A stretch of DNA of 64,000 nucleotides from Phalacrocorax aristotelis (taxonomy: Eukaryota > Chordata > Aves > Suliformes > Phalacrocoracidae). Positions 1-15,053 of the stretch are shown one piece after another. Where the stretch lies: contig NC_134282.1 of assembly GCF_949628215.1 (NCBI RefSeq), forward strand, positions 5,727,223-5,791,222, in the 5' to 3' direction. A model generated the notes under the pieces. It saw nothing but the letters and a program-made list of their open reading frames with translations, was not told where the DNA came from and ran no database searches. Within the stretch, counting starts at the first letter, position 1; the number at the start of each line of letters is the position of its first letter. The translations under genes were made by a program, and so were the position numbers.

Positions 1-2999
1 TGACTCCATTAGCATCACACTTCATTTGTCATTACACTCCATATGCTTGCAAACTCCTACTCATAGCTGCCAACTGGTAGCTCTGCAAGCCTCATTTTAA
101 AAAAAGCATGCAGGTTTATCGGCTTTTCTAGCTTAGGTCATCCCAGAAAAAATACACCTACCTCAGTCGAGACTTCAAAAAACTATTTACTGGACTGGTG
201 CTCTTCTAACCACTTCATATTATCAAAAGTAAGTCACTACGATCACTTTGCTGCTTACTGAAATGCAGGTCACCTTTAGGTTAAAAGCAGTTGCCATTTA
301 AGGCATTACATAACAGTAAGAAATATTTAATAATTTGAAAAGAATGCAAATTTTAGTATTGAGATTAGTTCAGGAGCAAGTTCTCAGTTGTGTCAAAATA
401 CTCAAGTAGCAAATTTACATGCTGTGTAAATTATAAAATCCCAAACACCAGAAGTTGTTTTACCTGGTGGAATCAGAGATGCAAGTAAAACCCGTCACAG
501 ACTCTTGCTGAAAGTGAGAGTCAGAATACATGCAACTAGACAGCCAAATAGGAATGTCCTCCTACTCACCTGTGTTAATTGACAAAGTACTTAATTTCTG
601 CAAGAGAGTAACATTTAAAATGTGCACCCAGATTAATACTTTCTCTTTAGCTGCTCACAATCCCGACACGCTGGAAAGTAAAGCTGACTTGTCTACTTCC
701 ATTTTTCAGATTGAGTGCAAAGAGCAAAAATTCTAAATATTGAAAAATAAGTCTGTAATCCTGCAATTTGATTTACACCCACTAAGCCCACACAGAATTT
801 CACTGAACTCAACAATCTGTGCCTGGATCTGAATACAGGATTAGGGCCGTTGCTGAAATTGCAGAAGGCTTTCCTTTCATAATAATCCAAAGGCAAGAGC
901 AACAGGAGAGGGGGAGGACAGTATTTTTAAACACAACAGAATTTCTCTAAAATCTCCTTAGATTTTCTTTTATGATTTGTATCTTCCTAAATTAAAAGTG
1001 TCCGGACAGACATTTTGTTCAAATACCTGCATTTAGGGTTTCATGAAGTGCGAAATTTTCCAGAGGGCTGACACCAAGACACAAGTAAACTTCTGGCTTC
1101 AACTGCCTTCCTTGTTACCCGACATACTATTCAGGTATTTACAAAAGCAAGCTTTTCAACAGTTTTCTTCATTATTTCTCTTCCCTTCCTCCTCCCTCCC
1201 CATTTACATTGTGAAAATTAGAATGAAGAAACTCATTCTGTATTTTAATTATTTAAAATTTCATCTGCAGCAGTGGGGTTTTCATTGAAGTCATTACTTC
1301 AACAACATTTTCTTATTCTTAATTTATGAATGACCTTTTCATCACCTGGTGGCACATGGCTTTTTAAGTGAAAAGCAAGAGCATTACAGTAAAGCTCGTG
1401 AATTCTCTCTCTCGTCTGCTCTACATTACTTAATAAACAAGTTAATCTTTAAATGGCAGAGGAGTTAATTCAGTCACGCAAAACATGGTATTTTGATTTT
1501 GTACAGTACAATTGTCAAAAGTTTAGAACTTGAAACAAACCATTAGTCACATGGATTAAAACACAAGCAAGTTCTAATCTATTTGCTAACCTCCCGACTA
1601 CAGAATTAGTCCTTTATACATAGGTGAATTTTACATGAAATAAGATCCAAGCACTGCCTTTGTGGTTTAATCTCCCCCGCATATTTTCCATTCTCCTTAG
1701 TACATTTCCTCAAGGAAATACTTTTATATATTTAGACAAGAAATGATTGGAAAGCTTACTTTTCTTTGGGGTGGCAGAGAAATTGAAGGTATTTTTAATT
1801 CAGAGAAATATTTTTTTTTTAAAAAGGAGGATTCTTCATTTATTCAAATTCTTTTCACATTTACTTAACTCAAGCTTTTCCCACAATTCCACTGGAAGAG
1901 TGAAAGCAGCAAAACAGTGGAATAAGCTACATGATACACTATAAACAATATTTCAAACTTAGGAAAAGTGAGAAGGATAGGAAAATCACAAACATTTCTG
2001 CTGTAAATTTTAGAGGAAGGTTCACATTCATCACCACTATTTTGAATAAGCCACACAGGTGTGATTGCTTCCAGAGACAGGCAATTAAGAACAGGTACTT
2101 CCCATCAGCTAAGAATCTATCTAGCTGATCAGGCAGCAACCCATAGAGCAGAAACACATAGAGGGAGCAGCATATAAGCATAAATTACTAGAACAATGAC
2201 AGCAATCTCACACTGGCACACGCTCCTAGAGTGAGAACAGCTGGGTTTGCCAAAATTCAGGTTTAGACAGACCATGCCAAATACACTGCTTGCCTTACTA
2301 CTTCCGTTATGCTAAAATGAAACAACTTTGCAGGCAAAGAGGACTCAACTACCTTTTATGCCACTTCAATACCTTTTAGGAGGTAATAAAAGCATAAATA
2401 TCTAATTTCCACCTGAATTTCTAAAGGTATTGGATATTTCAACTTCTGAAAATGAAGTGTTAACAACGTATTGAAATAGGCAAGCAGCATATGTAACTAA
2501 ATTGCTTTTATCTCAGAACTCTCTTTCCTGTGCTGCTTCTATACAGCAGGTATCCGGGGAGATGACTAATTGTACAACAGCCTAACGCTCTTAATGCTGT
2601 GAACAAATAGCCTCTGGAGATAAAAGATGACAACCCCCCACTTGTGCAAATCCCATTTGCCTTCAAGGCACTGAAGCAAGGTATTGCCCCAGTGTGGATC
2701 TGCCTCTTGCGTAGTATTACGCTTCCTCTACATTTCTAACGAGATCCAATTCTAAAATATTCAGAGTGAACTTTCCCAGGTCAAACATTCCCCACCCCAC
2801 ACACATACCCTGATGAATTTCTCCCCTGCCCCAGCTGCTCCTACACTGAGCACACTCTTATGTTATGCAAAAATCCCAAAGCATCAAAAAATTGCTAGAA
2901 CTTTTTTTCCATAAAACACCTTTGAAGAACTTTTGGTTATCTTTAGGTGGTTTTAGTACTTCCTCATATAGCCTGAGAGACAACACAAAAACCTCTTAC
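1..2999. other. SERPINI1 intron 6 (partial), no further exon seen
   Basis: AT-rich intronic DNA. I looked on the minus strand for the remaining neuroserpin exons (the EVNEEGSEAA block and the reactive loop) and found none. The short ORFs here show no recognisable protein. No repeat family is recognised. Confidence 0.6.
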
Positions 3000-3097
3000 C
3001 AGACATCGCAGTGAGATCAGCACTACTGCTGAAGAGCTCTGTAATTCCGAGACCTCTCCAGACATCTTTCAGATCAATTTCTTGTTCTACTGTAAAC
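3000..3097 (-). CDS. SERPINI1: SERPINI1 exon 6: residues 294-327, last exon in window
   Basis: The acceptor TTCTCCAG precedes GTTTACAG, and G completes Arg294. The reading is [20 protein letters not shown] then [12 protein letters not shown]. The exon ends one base into codon 327 before GTAAGA. It is 98 nt, phase 2 in and phase 1 out. This is the conserved serpin DLKDVLxxLGI helix region. Two things differ from human neuroserpin: residue 307 is Trp where Leu is usual, and residue 321 is Asp where human has the glycosylated Asn321. The exon is too short to be seen as an ORF and is separated from exon 5 by a 7.75 kb intron. Confidence 0.93.
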
Positions 3098-5782
3098 CTG
3101 GAGAATGGAATAGAAAATTATAAAAAGCCCAAAACATAAGCAGTACTCATTGTTATCAGAGGGTTAAAATTTCTAGGTAATGACAATTGAACCTCCGAGG
3201 TAAATAATGTAAGGTAGGACACTTGGCACTAGGAGTAGAGCATAGTGATACCTTCCACAAAAATGGTTACGAACAAATTAGTTCAGAAAAAAAATCCACC
3301 TGCGGATCCACCTAATGCAGAAGCAATCAAAAATATGCTAATGGAACGTACGGTCCCTGACCATAAAACCTTTGTGAAAAATGATGCAGTAGCTAATGTA
3401 AATGCTTACTTTTTAAACACAAAAGGTTTACTATAAAACCTGAATTTAATTGTACACATACCGGAATAGAATATCAAATAGGCAAAGGACAGCACAAACT
3501 TTATAGACAGCTGTGGGCAAGGGAGGACTAGGAAAGTAAGAAAGATACTCTATTTTCATTTAGACAGCATAAGCAAAGACAAACAGTTAACACCACGAAT
3601 ATAAAGCATTTCTGACTCAACTTGTAATTACTCTGGTGGCAAAATTTTAATTGGGTTTTGACTGTGAGTAAAGAACAGGGAAAACAAATAGTTGTTAGCG
3701 CAAATGCACATGTGAGTACAGCCTGGCAGGATTTCAGGGTCAGCTTGCAAAACCGTGTTCTAGGCTACGTTACTATGCACGGAAGGACAACTGAGATTAA
3801 TCCTGAGGGCAAGATTTTAGGCACAAGCATCTTCCATTTACAAAGACTGCTTATCAAGTATTATAAAAGTTATGCCTGGTGTCAGTAAGACCAAAAAAAA
3901 AACAGACTCAAGTCCTTTATGTATGGCCAGAAACAAACTGGACAGCTGGAGAAACAGAAATATGTCAGAATAATAGCAGGAATGGCAGCCTCAACCAGAA
4001 AATAACAGAAGTCTACAGACAAACGTGAGAGACTAATTATGTTTGTTTTGGGTGAGTTATGGGTTCTCTGCAGGATGACCAAATTATAGGTGATTTAAGT
4101 TATGCTGACAGTGGCTGGTTATAACTGTACAACACAAAATATATAGTCCATAAGGTGGTGTTATAGTTTCTCCAGCAAGCCATTCAGTCAGAAACAACTC
4201 TGCAATTACACTGCAGTCCTTAGTGAAGGGCCTTACCTGTGCTAGAACCAAAAATAAAATAAAATATGCTTCTGTGCTATTTCTTTTAATAATTCTTTTT
4301 GTAAACTTCCTCGACTACATGAAGGAACATGTTCTTTTCAGAACTAAGAATAGGCCAGAACTCTGCGCAGAGAACAGCTGATGAATTCCTGAGATGTATG
4401 ATACCTCGGCACGTACAAGCTTGAAAAGAATAATCTGGGTAGCAAAAGACAACTGGGTAAGAGTCAAGCGGATCTTCCTCACTTTACAACATTTACACAC
4501 AATGAGAAAAATCCAGTACACAATCTGTATTCACAATGACCTTAGAAGTGTCATAAGGGGCCAAATATCTACAATGGAATAGATATTAGTCATCGCCCAG
4601 AGAAGAATTTTATGCAAGTTAAAACAAGATCTGGAGGAAGTTCAGGATCAATAAACCACTGGTAGCATCGCAAGTCCAAATGAATTCCAGGATATGCCTA
4701 GAACATAACCACAAGAACTGATTCTTTTTATTTATTGTTTTGGCAGTTCTCAAAAGAATGAGAACAGACCAAAGATTTATGTACTGGAGGAAGCTTACGG
4801 TATTCTGGCATATTGTGCATCAGCCAGTGCAGCAGCATTTAAAAGAAAAAAATAAAAAGAGACTGCATTATCGTAACGAATGAGATGTGGGTACAGAGAG
4901 GAGATGACCTGACAGCAGTCAATAGGATTGTAGGAAAGGAAAGTGTCCTGTTAGCTTTCTTCAAGAGGAATCATCACTCACTTTCCTAGAAAGCTGTGGA
5001 CACTCACACTGGCCAAAAACTACAGGCAGGGAACTCACAAGACCTTCTCCACAATTTGTAGCTTTAAGCTGGGAGACAAACCTGCAAGTTGCTCACTCAT
5101 TCAAATCTCCCACTGGCTTACAGGCTCCAAAACTAGAGAGTAGTTCTACTCTCACCACATGCTCTTAATGTTAGTCCAGATCTATTTGAGAGACTTCAGT
5201 AAAAACCCTAAGATAGACGAATTAAGACTTGGTTCCTCATGCCAGAGTTAAGTAAACAGTACAGAGGTTCTGTCTGTGCCCATTGAATAAATCCAGAAAT
5301 ATTGCCTTCTATATTAAAACTGTACTGTAACATTTTGAAAACACACATCCAACTGTACCTTCCTTACAAACATGCAGAAAAGGCAAATTTTATAAAATGC
5401 ATTTTAACATTTATTTTCATAGTGGTGTATTTTTCCCTTTCTTGGTTTTTATTTTACCACAATTAGTATTGAACGTATCAAGCTTTCAAGATAATTTAGC
5501 TATTAGGTAGCAATGTCAAACTAGCAAAGAGTATCAGGATAGGACACTAGCAAGAAAAGTCTGCAGGAAAAGCAAAATTTGAGGTGACAAATAAGAAAAA
5601 TAACTGCAAAAAAGCATTTTTTGCAACTGCAGAGAACTGCTATAAGATATAAAAGGACATCAGGTGGGTTTAAGTCTCTGACCACTAGCTGAAAAACACA
5701 TTAGTCTGCTAAGCAATTAATTGTGACCCAGAAAGAAAGTATGACAAAAGGTGCTTTTGCATACTAATCAAGGAAGAGGTCA

Positions 5783-5804
5783 GGGGTGGGGGGGGGTGGG
5801 GGGT
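5783..5804 (+). repeat. G-run tract
   Basis: Runs of 4, 9 and 6 G separated by single T, followed at 5811-5836 by a stretch rich in ACC and CCCACC. It lies in SERPINI1 intron 5 with the G-runs on the template strand. It could fold as a G-quadruplex. Confidence 0.8.
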
Positions 5805-7993
5805 GTTGACACCAAAACCCACCCACCACCACCAAAAAACAAATTAAGAAAAAAAATGTAAAGCCCCAGCTGAACATGCATCTGTAAAGAGAAAATGCAA
5901 ACAAGTTGATTGGTTATATTGCTAAAGAACACCTCCAGAAACAATAGTAGCAGTCACTTAATTACTGGATAGAGGCAATACCCCTGACTGAAGCCTCTCG
6001 AAAGGCAAATCAAACTATCAATTTATGAAAATAAAACTAATTACTTCCCTTCTCCCCTTCTAGTTTTGTCATATGGTAAAAACCCACTCTGAACCACAAT
6101 TCAAAATGGCATCTCCCCTCCTTTCTCACATGCTCTGAGGAGCAGCGGAAGTTACAGATAAGCTGTTACTAATGATATTTCAAATATTTTAGCCTACAAG
6201 AGAACTGGCCTCTTTTGAAAAATAATAGGGCTGCTTTATGCTTTGAAATATAATTTCAGGCTATGCAAACCGATGTAAATATTTGGTATGAGCTGTCCGC
6301 CAGTCATACTTGGATTCCTTTGCGTTCCTTATAGACAGTGATGGAGGTATTAAAAATCAGAGCTGACAACCTAGAATACAGAAGAGACATTAAACCTCAT
6401 TTCTCAAGCCAGGCATTTGCTGCACCCTCCAGACTTGGGAAATGCTGACCAGCCCTGACACATGGTTATTTGCAGTGTTTGTTGAATATAATGAACCAGA
6501 TGGTCATATTTTTTCCCCACATCTTTTAGGTGGTTCTGATGCTAAAAATACCATGGGGGAAAAAATAAAATAAATCAATTTCAGTACTTCAGTATCAGAA
6601 CCCATGGAATAGTTGCAACTGGGAGCATTAAAAACCACAACAGGAAGACTGAGAAAGCTCAGACACCGAAGAAAAGATGAGCTATTTTCACCATAGGACA
6701 AGAACAGAAACAGTAAGACTGGCCTGTTGAGTCAAGAGGAGAGCTTCTGTACTGGAGCAGTTCTAGAAGGTTCATCACCATACCTGTTCATGGGTATATG
6801 CTTCTGCAGACCACCTTAGAAAGCACTGAGCAGGAAAATTAATGAGGGATAGAGACTCTGCCTATCAGCTGTTAGCCAAAGTCAAGGAGAGGAGAAGATG
6901 AGTTAAAAAATTTTATTTTTATGATGTTTATTTGTAAAGCCTCTTTACTTCCTACATGTAAAATGCAGCCCAAACAGCGGAACAAAAATACTTCCTGATT
7001 TCCACTGTCTTTGGATCTCTGGAAGTAGAATTAGATTGAAAAACTAACAAACTTCTCTGGAGAGTTTAGCAGAGAATGATGATATATTAATGAAATTTAA
7101 AACTTGCACAAGAATTAAAATGATGCATTTATGTCATCACCAGTCTCCATAGTTATGTATCAGAACCTTTAGGTTTTGGATAGAGCATCAACTTTAACGT
7201 ATCATATTAGGCCATCTTTCTTGTATTTTCCAGACTTTCAAGACAGAAAAAAGTCATCTTGTATGATGCTGTCCAACCCTTCTGAAATGCTGAATTTTTC
7301 GTGAAGTCCTCAGATGCTCAGGATCCACAGAATGAAGGATTAGGGTACGCTTTCTAGTTATACAGCAGAAATGAACTAGAGCCTAGCGTGATTCACCCCA
7401 AAGGCTATAATTTCAAAAACTACTAAGAGTTCTGAACAAGCAAAAGCAAGAAATTCCAGGTCTTCCAGTTGGTTCCAATATATTACATTCTGCAGAACAA
7501 GAAGCTAACACAGGAATGCTCCGTTGCTTGAGATCAACAATAATTCTTGCTTGGAGGACAGGTCCTCAGGATGTGCATCACTATTTTAACCTAGCAAGCA
7601 GCCTACAATGCAAAGCTGCCAGCTGATATCAATTCCTGCATTTTGGTTGGAATTTCAGCTAGGTTGCCCTGAGGTGCTACAAGTAGCCTGCATGATTTAA
7701 CAGCCTGAACACAAACAAGAAGGCAATAAATAAATAAACAAAAAAAAAACAAAATAAAAAGCCCCATACAGCTGCTCTGACCAGGTGAGGCAAGGCAGGT
7801 TAGGGTTCCTTCTCTGGCAAGGTCCTTCTATCCAGGGCTAAATGTGGGCTGCAGAAATTGGCCAAGCATGTATTTCAGAGGGGCAGTTTTATGCCTCTTC
7901 CGTGACTGTATCACGAGAAGAATCAACATTGGCATATTCCTCATGAAAAGGGGACTCTAGAGAGAGCAGGTTAAGAAAATAAGAGATATTGTC

Positions 7994-8066
7994 CTCGGGT
8001 TGTTTTTTTTTTTGGTTTGGGATTGGGTTGGTCTTTTTTGGGGTTTTTTGGTTGGTTGTTTTTTTG
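7994..8066 (+). repeat. G/T-rich low-complexity tract
   Basis: Almost purely G and T for about 70 bases, with TTTGG, TTGG and GGGTTTTTT units. Similar tracts occur at 31154-31230 (same strand) and 15622-15690 (opposite strand). The origin is unknown. Confidence 0.75.
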
Positions 8067-10850
8067 ACAGGGAAAACCACCTTCAGCTAAAGAAACTTAA
8101 CATTTCATTACTAAGCTGTTTTTAAGATATTTTAAATGTACAAAAAAGCAAGAAGGTCATTACAGAGAGCCTGGCATACTGGAACAATCCTTAAGAGGAG
8201 ATCTGTAGACTGCAGCACTGTTATTAGGTACTAGTTCCTCCTATGCTCTTCAAATAATTTATGTTAGAGACAGCTTTGTAAATTAGATTCATGGTCTGTT
8301 TCACTCCTATGAAGAAAGTGGATTAAAACGTTGATCACTTTAGTCTGGGTTAAGCTGGAAACAATGATTTTAAAATGAAAATGAGAAAGTATAATTTAAC
8401 AATTCTGTACAAACCTCTCCTTTGCTATTAAGAGGAATAATACACAATTTCATTTGCACACAGATAATGCAGACAGAAATTGGGAAGTTGTGATTAACTC
8501 TGCTTTGGCTAGTCATTCAGGTCCTATTACAAATGTATAAGTTTAAAAAATGTTCACTTTAATTGGATAGCATCTTTCAGGATATAAAATTTTAATTTTT
8601 TTTCCACTGCTGCTTTCAATTTCTCAGTGGACAGAGCCTGCAGGACACATTTCGTAACATGCCTTTGTGAGTCAGAGCATAAAATATTTATGAAGTGTTT
8701 ATTTAGAGCATTGACAAAATCCTGCAGATCACCTCTGAATCCCTAATGGAAGTCCAACACCTCGGGAGCATGCAATTAAACTTTGGAATTTTTGTAAGGA
8801 AACTGCAGTATTATTACATGGAATTTCAAGCTCTTGAGAGTTCTCTCTTGTAATCTAAAAATACTGAAGGTAATCAGCACCTGGTTGTACACGCTTTGTC
8901 TTTGTATAGCTTTAAATCACAAGTGTTTGCCAAGTTCTTTGAGGTTCTCAGATAAGAGTGACAGGCATGACAACTGGCCTGAGGACTGAATAGATAAGGA
9001 CGTTATATGACCACACAAAACCTAAGCCTCAAACTCATGTCTGAGAACCCGGCTACAGAGCACGCTGGTGTCTCTGCTTTTGGTTAAAAGCAAACAAAAC
9101 CCAAAACTGTAAACTTAATTCAAGTCATACATATAGTTAATATGTTTTCAATGACATTCATGCATTTAGCTTTAGGTACCTAAGCTTCTTAAAGTTGTAA
9201 GCTAGTTCTCACAGATTCCCTATATAATCAATAGGGAGAGACTTCTGTGGTCGATCTCACACTAGCAATCCTTTGAGAGAAGATATCCAACTTCAGCACC
9301 TGATGCACAGGCTGTGAAATGCTCCAGTTATAAAACAGCAGCTTAAGCAATGGAAGGATCTTTATATTTTACTTCTTATTAACATCTACATAAGGTTTGT
9401 CCAAACCAGCAGGAGAAACAGCCTAGGAAAAAACACCCCTGCCCTGCAATTTAGGGGAGTGTTAATAATAAAGCTCCTGGGACCTGAAGCTCTGAGAGAA
9501 AAACAAACAAAAATATCACAGGAATAGCACACCGTAGGTTCAGTTTGTATAGAACCTGCAATGCAGCTCTTTGCTGCTCTCCCTGCTTCTTCAAAGGAAA
9601 TGCTACTTAAAAAAAGAAAGGAACTCTTACTATGGGGCAGAGAAAAATAGCCCTAAAATGCTGCTGTTCCCTCGCCACTCTGACTCCAAGCATAACAGCT
9701 TTGAAGAGAAGCAGAATTCCAACGTGAGTTGGAATCAGGGCACGCTGACACTACCAGTCCATCTCAACCCAATTTATCCCGGCTAGCCTTGTTTTACGGT
9801 GCTCAGCTGCAGTTAGCTTCTTGAAAGTGGTCTTTGCTTAGAAAAGAAGCTAATAAATTGTAGGGATTCTTGCCTTGCTCTTTACACGTGAAATATAACA
9901 AACTCAAATCTCCAAGTCACTTGAAAACAAAGAGCTCTTTTAATGATGAAAAGGGTTCACTATAGTTTATTTTTTCGGCTGCCATGTACCTGCTGCACTG
10001 TGCCACAAAAGTAGAATAAGTAGAAGTGATCTACGTCAAACCTGTGCCATATTGTTATACAAACTCTTAATTGAAATCATTATGAATCACTTGGAGGACA
10101 TCATGATCCAACTATACATTATTAGTGACAGTTTGTAATAAACAACTTGTTAAGTGTAGGGCAAGCATGAAAACTACTTGAAGGTGGAAGAAATAGAATT
10201 CTAGGAAAGATAACCAAGTGATACATGGGAGCAAATATGCCACTGAGCACACACGACTTATTGTCTACACATGAACTGACAAAAGTTTCACCCTTTCTTG
10301 TAGTAAGGTCTTGTTACGCTATCACTCCTCTAAGGAAAAAGAAACCAGCTCTTACTGAAACTCAGAAAAAAAAGACAAATTGACTGGAATTACCTCTCAA
10401 CACTCAACCATTTGTATCTACACAGACACACACCATTAGAACTTTTTAAATTAGCAGCACACAGAAATCTAATTAGGTCCTAAATGAAACATTTTATCTT
10501 TTGTTAATTCAGACTTGCAATATTTCTGTGGCTCCTGTCTAAATGGGACTTATCCATAATGAGCTCTGCAATGCTCTGAACATCATTCAGAGTGGATATA
10601 CTCCTGATGATGAAATTCTCCTTTCTGGAGCATACTGTGAAAGGGATGCAAATGCAGCGCTCACATGTTGCTCAAACAGCCATTGTTCTGCTCTGCACGC
10701 CCCCACCCCGGGCTTTCTTGTCAAAGCAACCTTCTTGTGGGTGCTACAAAATTGCTGACGTGCTCAAGATGTTGAGTTTTACCTACTCTGCTATTCCAAT
10801 CAACCTGAATGCAGCCTTTGCCCTTCGATTGACATGGGAGCATGTTCTCA

Positions 10851-11927
<1,077 letters not shown>

Positions 11928-12122
11928 CGTAGTAGAACTCTCCCTGCTGGTACATCATTGGAATCTGCGCTTCACTTTCATCATCTTTAGTGAAAGAAAA
12001 AGTTCTTGTATTTTCAGGTCTGAACTGTGATTTCCAATTGCCTTTAAAGTAGATTGCGTTGATGAGAGCCAAATGAGTTAGGGCACCAAAATCTCTTGAA
12101 GAGACAAAATCTTTGATCATAT
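11928..12122 (-). CDS. SERPINI1: SERPINI1 exon 4: residues 161-226
   Basis: The acceptor CTTCTTAG precedes ATATGATC, and AT completes Asn161. The reading is [12 protein letters not shown], then [17 protein letters not shown], the highly conserved serpin breach and strand 3A region. [12 protein letters not shown] and VPMM-like [13 protein letters not shown] follow. The exon ends before GTGAGT. It is 195 nt, phase 1 in and out. The motif AIYFKGNW is one of the best markers of the serpin family, and the surrounding residues are specific to neuroserpin. Confidence 0.96.
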
Positions 12123-14822
12123 CTAAGAAGAAAACCAACTGTCAGTCTGCATGTCAAATTGAGCATTAAATCAAAACTTAAGACAGCTTGAAAAATGCAA
12201 GAAAATAAAAAGCTGTGCTAACGTGTAATTTCCAATTCAGATGTTCCATTAAATCTCAAATTAAACTGCCAGTGTTTTGTAAACCTAAATCACAGTGTAG
12301 GTGCATAAACCCTTCCATCGAGTACATGTTAGTCAACTGTTTCTTGATCACTGCTTAAATATACCCCAGAATGAAACTAAGTGGAAAAGGGGTCACATAA
12401 GGCATGTTTACACTGGTGCTATAATACAGTTCAGTGCTACCCTCCTAAGGTCACGACTTGTACAAACTTTGGCTCCAATCCAAAGAAGCACTTAAATGGG
12501 TGCTTAATTTAAAGTGTGTAAGTATACCCACTGGAACTTCACCTGGGCCACCTTTGAAGGAAGTATTCAGTTTCTAATCAAGTAAGTGTCCAACAGGCTT
12601 CAAAGTAAGGACTAATCATAAAAAAACCCATGAATTCCTAGCATTTGTTCCACTAACATTAGCTCTTGAAAAGCAAAAGAGAAAAACATCTAGCATCTGC
12701 TCTATTCATGGGAGGTATGTCAGCTGAGCATGGCAGCTGCTTTGCTCCTACTCCTCAATAAATCACTCACATCAGAAAACAGTCTGTTACCTGCTTTAGC
12801 TCATCTTAAATGCCTTGCTTTTCAGCAAAATAATTCTGAGTCTGTTAAATTTGGTGCACTGACCAGATTTGCCACTATTCTGGAAGAATTACACCCTACT
12901 TCATATAGCTTTCTTGCTCACTTCTATTTTTACCCGACATTGCAATGCAAGGTGTTAAAATAAACGCAGTCCTCAATCTGATTTTTACTTCTTAATCTGT
13001 GGTTTAAAATATGGATTAATTCTGCTTTCTGGAGCGCATGACAACGACTAACTGGTGTGAAATTTGTGTATCATAGGGCAGTATTTTTTCTGGGTTGCTG
13101 TTCATACTTCATTTTATCTAGAACATTCTTAGAAATATTATGTGACCCCTACTGCCGTAGTCACTCTTTGCGGCTGGAAAAAGAAAAAAAAAAGGAAAAA
13201 TTAAGTAGAAATGGAAAAACCGGAAGGGTATTCCTATTTGGTATATGATATTCCCCTACGTTTTTCAGCCACATCTTGTTAATACACTAATGTATGTTAT
13301 GAATTTTTCTGGCCAGAGAAACCTTTGACAGTTATGTTTTCTGCTCCGAGCCTCCCATTGTGCTTAACATGCTGGAATTGGAAATCTGCCTGCCTTGTAC
13401 CCCTTTCCTAATGAGAAAATGAGCCTCCTCTGTCAGTGCTGGCAGGCAGGAGAGAATGAGATCTAGTGGTCAGAGACCCGGCTGAAGGACTGTTACTATC
13501 GCAACGTAATGTTAAGAGACCCACAGCTGCCTTTGTTAGCCCCGCACAGCTCCTTCCAGGGCAATGGTTATGAGCTCAGTCAGCTCATGAGGCAGGTATT
13601 AAGCAGGAGAACTTGTTCTTTCTAAAAGAGGATTTTCCTTTTCCTTCAGACAGACACCGTGTTTCCCTGAAAACACTCTGCAATCTGCTGCATCACTTAC
13701 ACTCCCTCTATTTCTGTAGCTTGAGATAAAGGGCAGAATTTATTACGAATATAATAGCTGCCACCTTCCCTTGGAAAAAAAAAAAAAAGATTATTTCCAA
13801 AATGGAATAACAGCATTAAAGTGTTTTTCCACTTTGGAGCCATACATTTCCATAAAGCATTAGGGACTCTTAAATGCTCAGACTACACAGTGATGTGTCA
13901 ATTCCTTACAGGAGATTCCAATACTTTCAAATTTACAATAGTACAACTGATGTTAAAGCCAGATCCCTGTTGAACTACTCTTAAAATATCAACCTCCAGA
14001 GTGTGCCAGATGAACTAGAACGAGATTATGCCTTGATCCCTACAACAGGGGACTAACTTCACTCCCAAACCTTGAGACTCTGCGTGTATTCAGAAAATGT
14101 CACATCTTTGGGATTCCACAAGCGAAGCAAGCACTACAGCACGCAGATCAGAATATGCATATTTACATCAGTAATTTTGTGCTTACTCCCCTGCTGCAAA
14201 ATTTTCTTGTGAAACTCTGTTGACAGTCTTCCTAAAATCAACTACTCTCTCAACATGCTATCTAGTTTCCTCACACTGGAAAAGATTAAATTACAGGATC
14301 TGATTTTGTGGTTAAAAATTATCTTTTGTATTCCTTAGTACTCTGTTTCTCAGTTACCCTGTAACTATGAGTTCCTCAGAGAGCTAGTGACACTCCACGC
14401 ATCCAAAGCATAGGCCAATAATCCCTTTGCAGACAACTTTTCTGCAGTTAAAAATAGTACTTATCTATTTTGTTGTAATTTAATACCAAAATCAGTTTAA
14501 AAATACTATTAAAATGCCTGCCATTAAAATGTTCACCTTCAATGTTACAGGTACTTTAAGATAGTAAGATGGGAAAAAAAATATTCAGACAGATACGACT
14601 GTATGATTAGCAGTGGTTAATATTACTTAAGACAGACCATCCCTGCACAGGAACCAAAATGTTGTTTCAAAGAGCTGATACCAGAATTCTTTTCATGGGA
14701 GGAGATACTTTAGTCTCAAACGGAACAGATAAAAGCCAAGGCAACAACTCAACAACACTGTATAACTTTGGAAGTACAAACACTTACTGCAGGAAGTATA
14801 TAAAGGAGTCACATGGACTTAC
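12123..14822. other. SERPINI1 intron 3
   Basis: This 2,700-bp intron is phase 1. It contains an A-run near 13778-13791 and a 7-bp-arm inverted repeat at 13570-13588. No gene, RNA or repeat family is recognised. Confidence 0.75.
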
Positions 14823-15053
14823 TATTTGTATGATTTTCCACCCACTTATTGATGTGGGTAGCTACAGCTGCACTTTGGCTGAAATCTATATTCTCTACTT
14901 CAGCTTTAAAGTATTTTTTCACCAACTGCAGAAATTTGTCACTGATATGAAATCCATTCTGCACATAGAGAGAGTTAGCAACATTCAGAACATAATGACT
15001 TTCTTCAGTAGTTGCCATATCAGAAAGGTCCTTCAAGAAGGTAAACTCTTCAC
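14823..15053 (-). CDS. SERPINI1: SERPINI1 exon 3: residues 84-161
   Basis: The exon begins after TCCTCAG with GTGAAGAG, completing Gly84 and reading [13 protein letters not shown]. It ends before GTAAGT. It is 231 nt, phase 1 in and out. It encodes the part of the serpin fold through the [14 protein letters not shown] strand and the helix F region. The sequence WVENHTNN holds an Asn157-His-Thr sequon, at the same residue number as the known N-glycosylation site Asn157 of human neuroserpin. The frame upstream of the first Met in the exon is open and needed for the join to exon 2, so the exon starts at 15053 and not at that Met. Confidence 0.96.

Noticed and set aside
1..2999. Search for SERPINI1 exons 7-9
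   Set aside because: No minus-strand block with the reactive-loop or C-terminal neuroserpin residues was found.
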